Source: Heliocidaris erythrogramma (lineage: Eukaryota > Echinodermata > Echinoidea > Camarodonta > Echinometridae). From it: a DNA stretch of 64,000 nt. The stretch is from assembly GCA_025617745.1 (NCBI GenBank), contig CM046853.1, forward strand, positions 3,964,873 to 4,028,872, in the 5' to 3' direction. Position 1 is the first letter of the stretch; each line of letters starts with the position of its first letter. The notes below the pieces were generated by a model. It was not told the origin of the DNA, made no database searches, and saw nothing but the letters and a program-made list of their open reading frames with translations. The translations under genes and the position numbers were made by a program. Below, piece by piece: positions 63,848 to 64,000 of the stretch.

Positions 63848-64000
63848 GTAATAATAATAATAGAGATATTCATGTTTCCTGCTCATATCCATCACACAGG
63901 GCATTCCAACATTACCTCCACATTTAGTTTTTAGGCAGGCTACCAAGTTTGGTGCTTCACAGCAATCAGGGAAGTCATTCATACCAGATACCCATTTGCT
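63848..64000 (-). mobile_element. tRNA-derived SINE, cut by the window end
   Basis: (AAT)n tail and the core words AGGCTACCAAGTTTGGTGC and CCAGATACCCATTTGCT match the SINE at 13626. The tRNA head lies beyond the window. Confidence 0.65.

Overview
This is eukaryotic DNA with GT/AG introns, no bacterial operons, many transposable elements and frequent ACATGTACATG-like words. The gene content and repeat families suggest a marine invertebrate, most likely an echinoderm. That placement is an inference from repeat style and I could not test it.

Two conserved host genes can be read exon by exon. Twinfilin, an actin monomer and capping-protein binder, lies on the minus strand at 15175-25664 in eight exons. 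DDX20/Gemin3, the DEAD-box helicase of the SMN complex, lies on the plus strand at 36853-50931 in eight exons encoding about 1230 residues. They are divergent, with about 11 kb of mobile DNA between their start codons. Candidate exons of unrecognised genes lie at 936-1046, 6525-6724 and 7305-7434 (plus) and 23923-24074 (minus).

The rest is dominated by mobile DNA. 1-7.4 kb: a diverged tandem array cut by two Helentron-like elements and a hAT-like element. 8.4-12.6 kb: a nearly complete non-LTR retrotransposon. 26-30 kb: nested TIR elements. 30.9-36.2 kb: a 5.3-kb palindrome built on a Penelope-like element (PLE) with an intact ORF of about 935 codons. 41.9-44.0 and 45.5-47.2 kb: two complex insertions in DDX20 introns. 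51.5-55.5 kb: a Helentron-like element, a second palindromic PLE with hammerhead-ribozyme motifs, and a duplicated SINE. 55.8-56.8 kb: a 26-bp minisatellite. 57.6-58.4 kb: a Tc1 deletion derivative. 58.9-64 kb: SINEs and nested MITEs.

Two patterns stand out. (1) Six insertions from five unrelated-looking repeat families share one architecture: a 5' terminal motif with an immediate palindrome, tandem units inside in most of them, an inverted copy of the terminal motif near the 3' end, a short hairpin, and a CTAG|TT (once CTTG|T) end. This is what a Helentron/Helitron-2 transposition mechanism would leave. (2) Both PLE loci are head-to-head palindromes whose arms carry hammerhead or hammerhead-like motifs.
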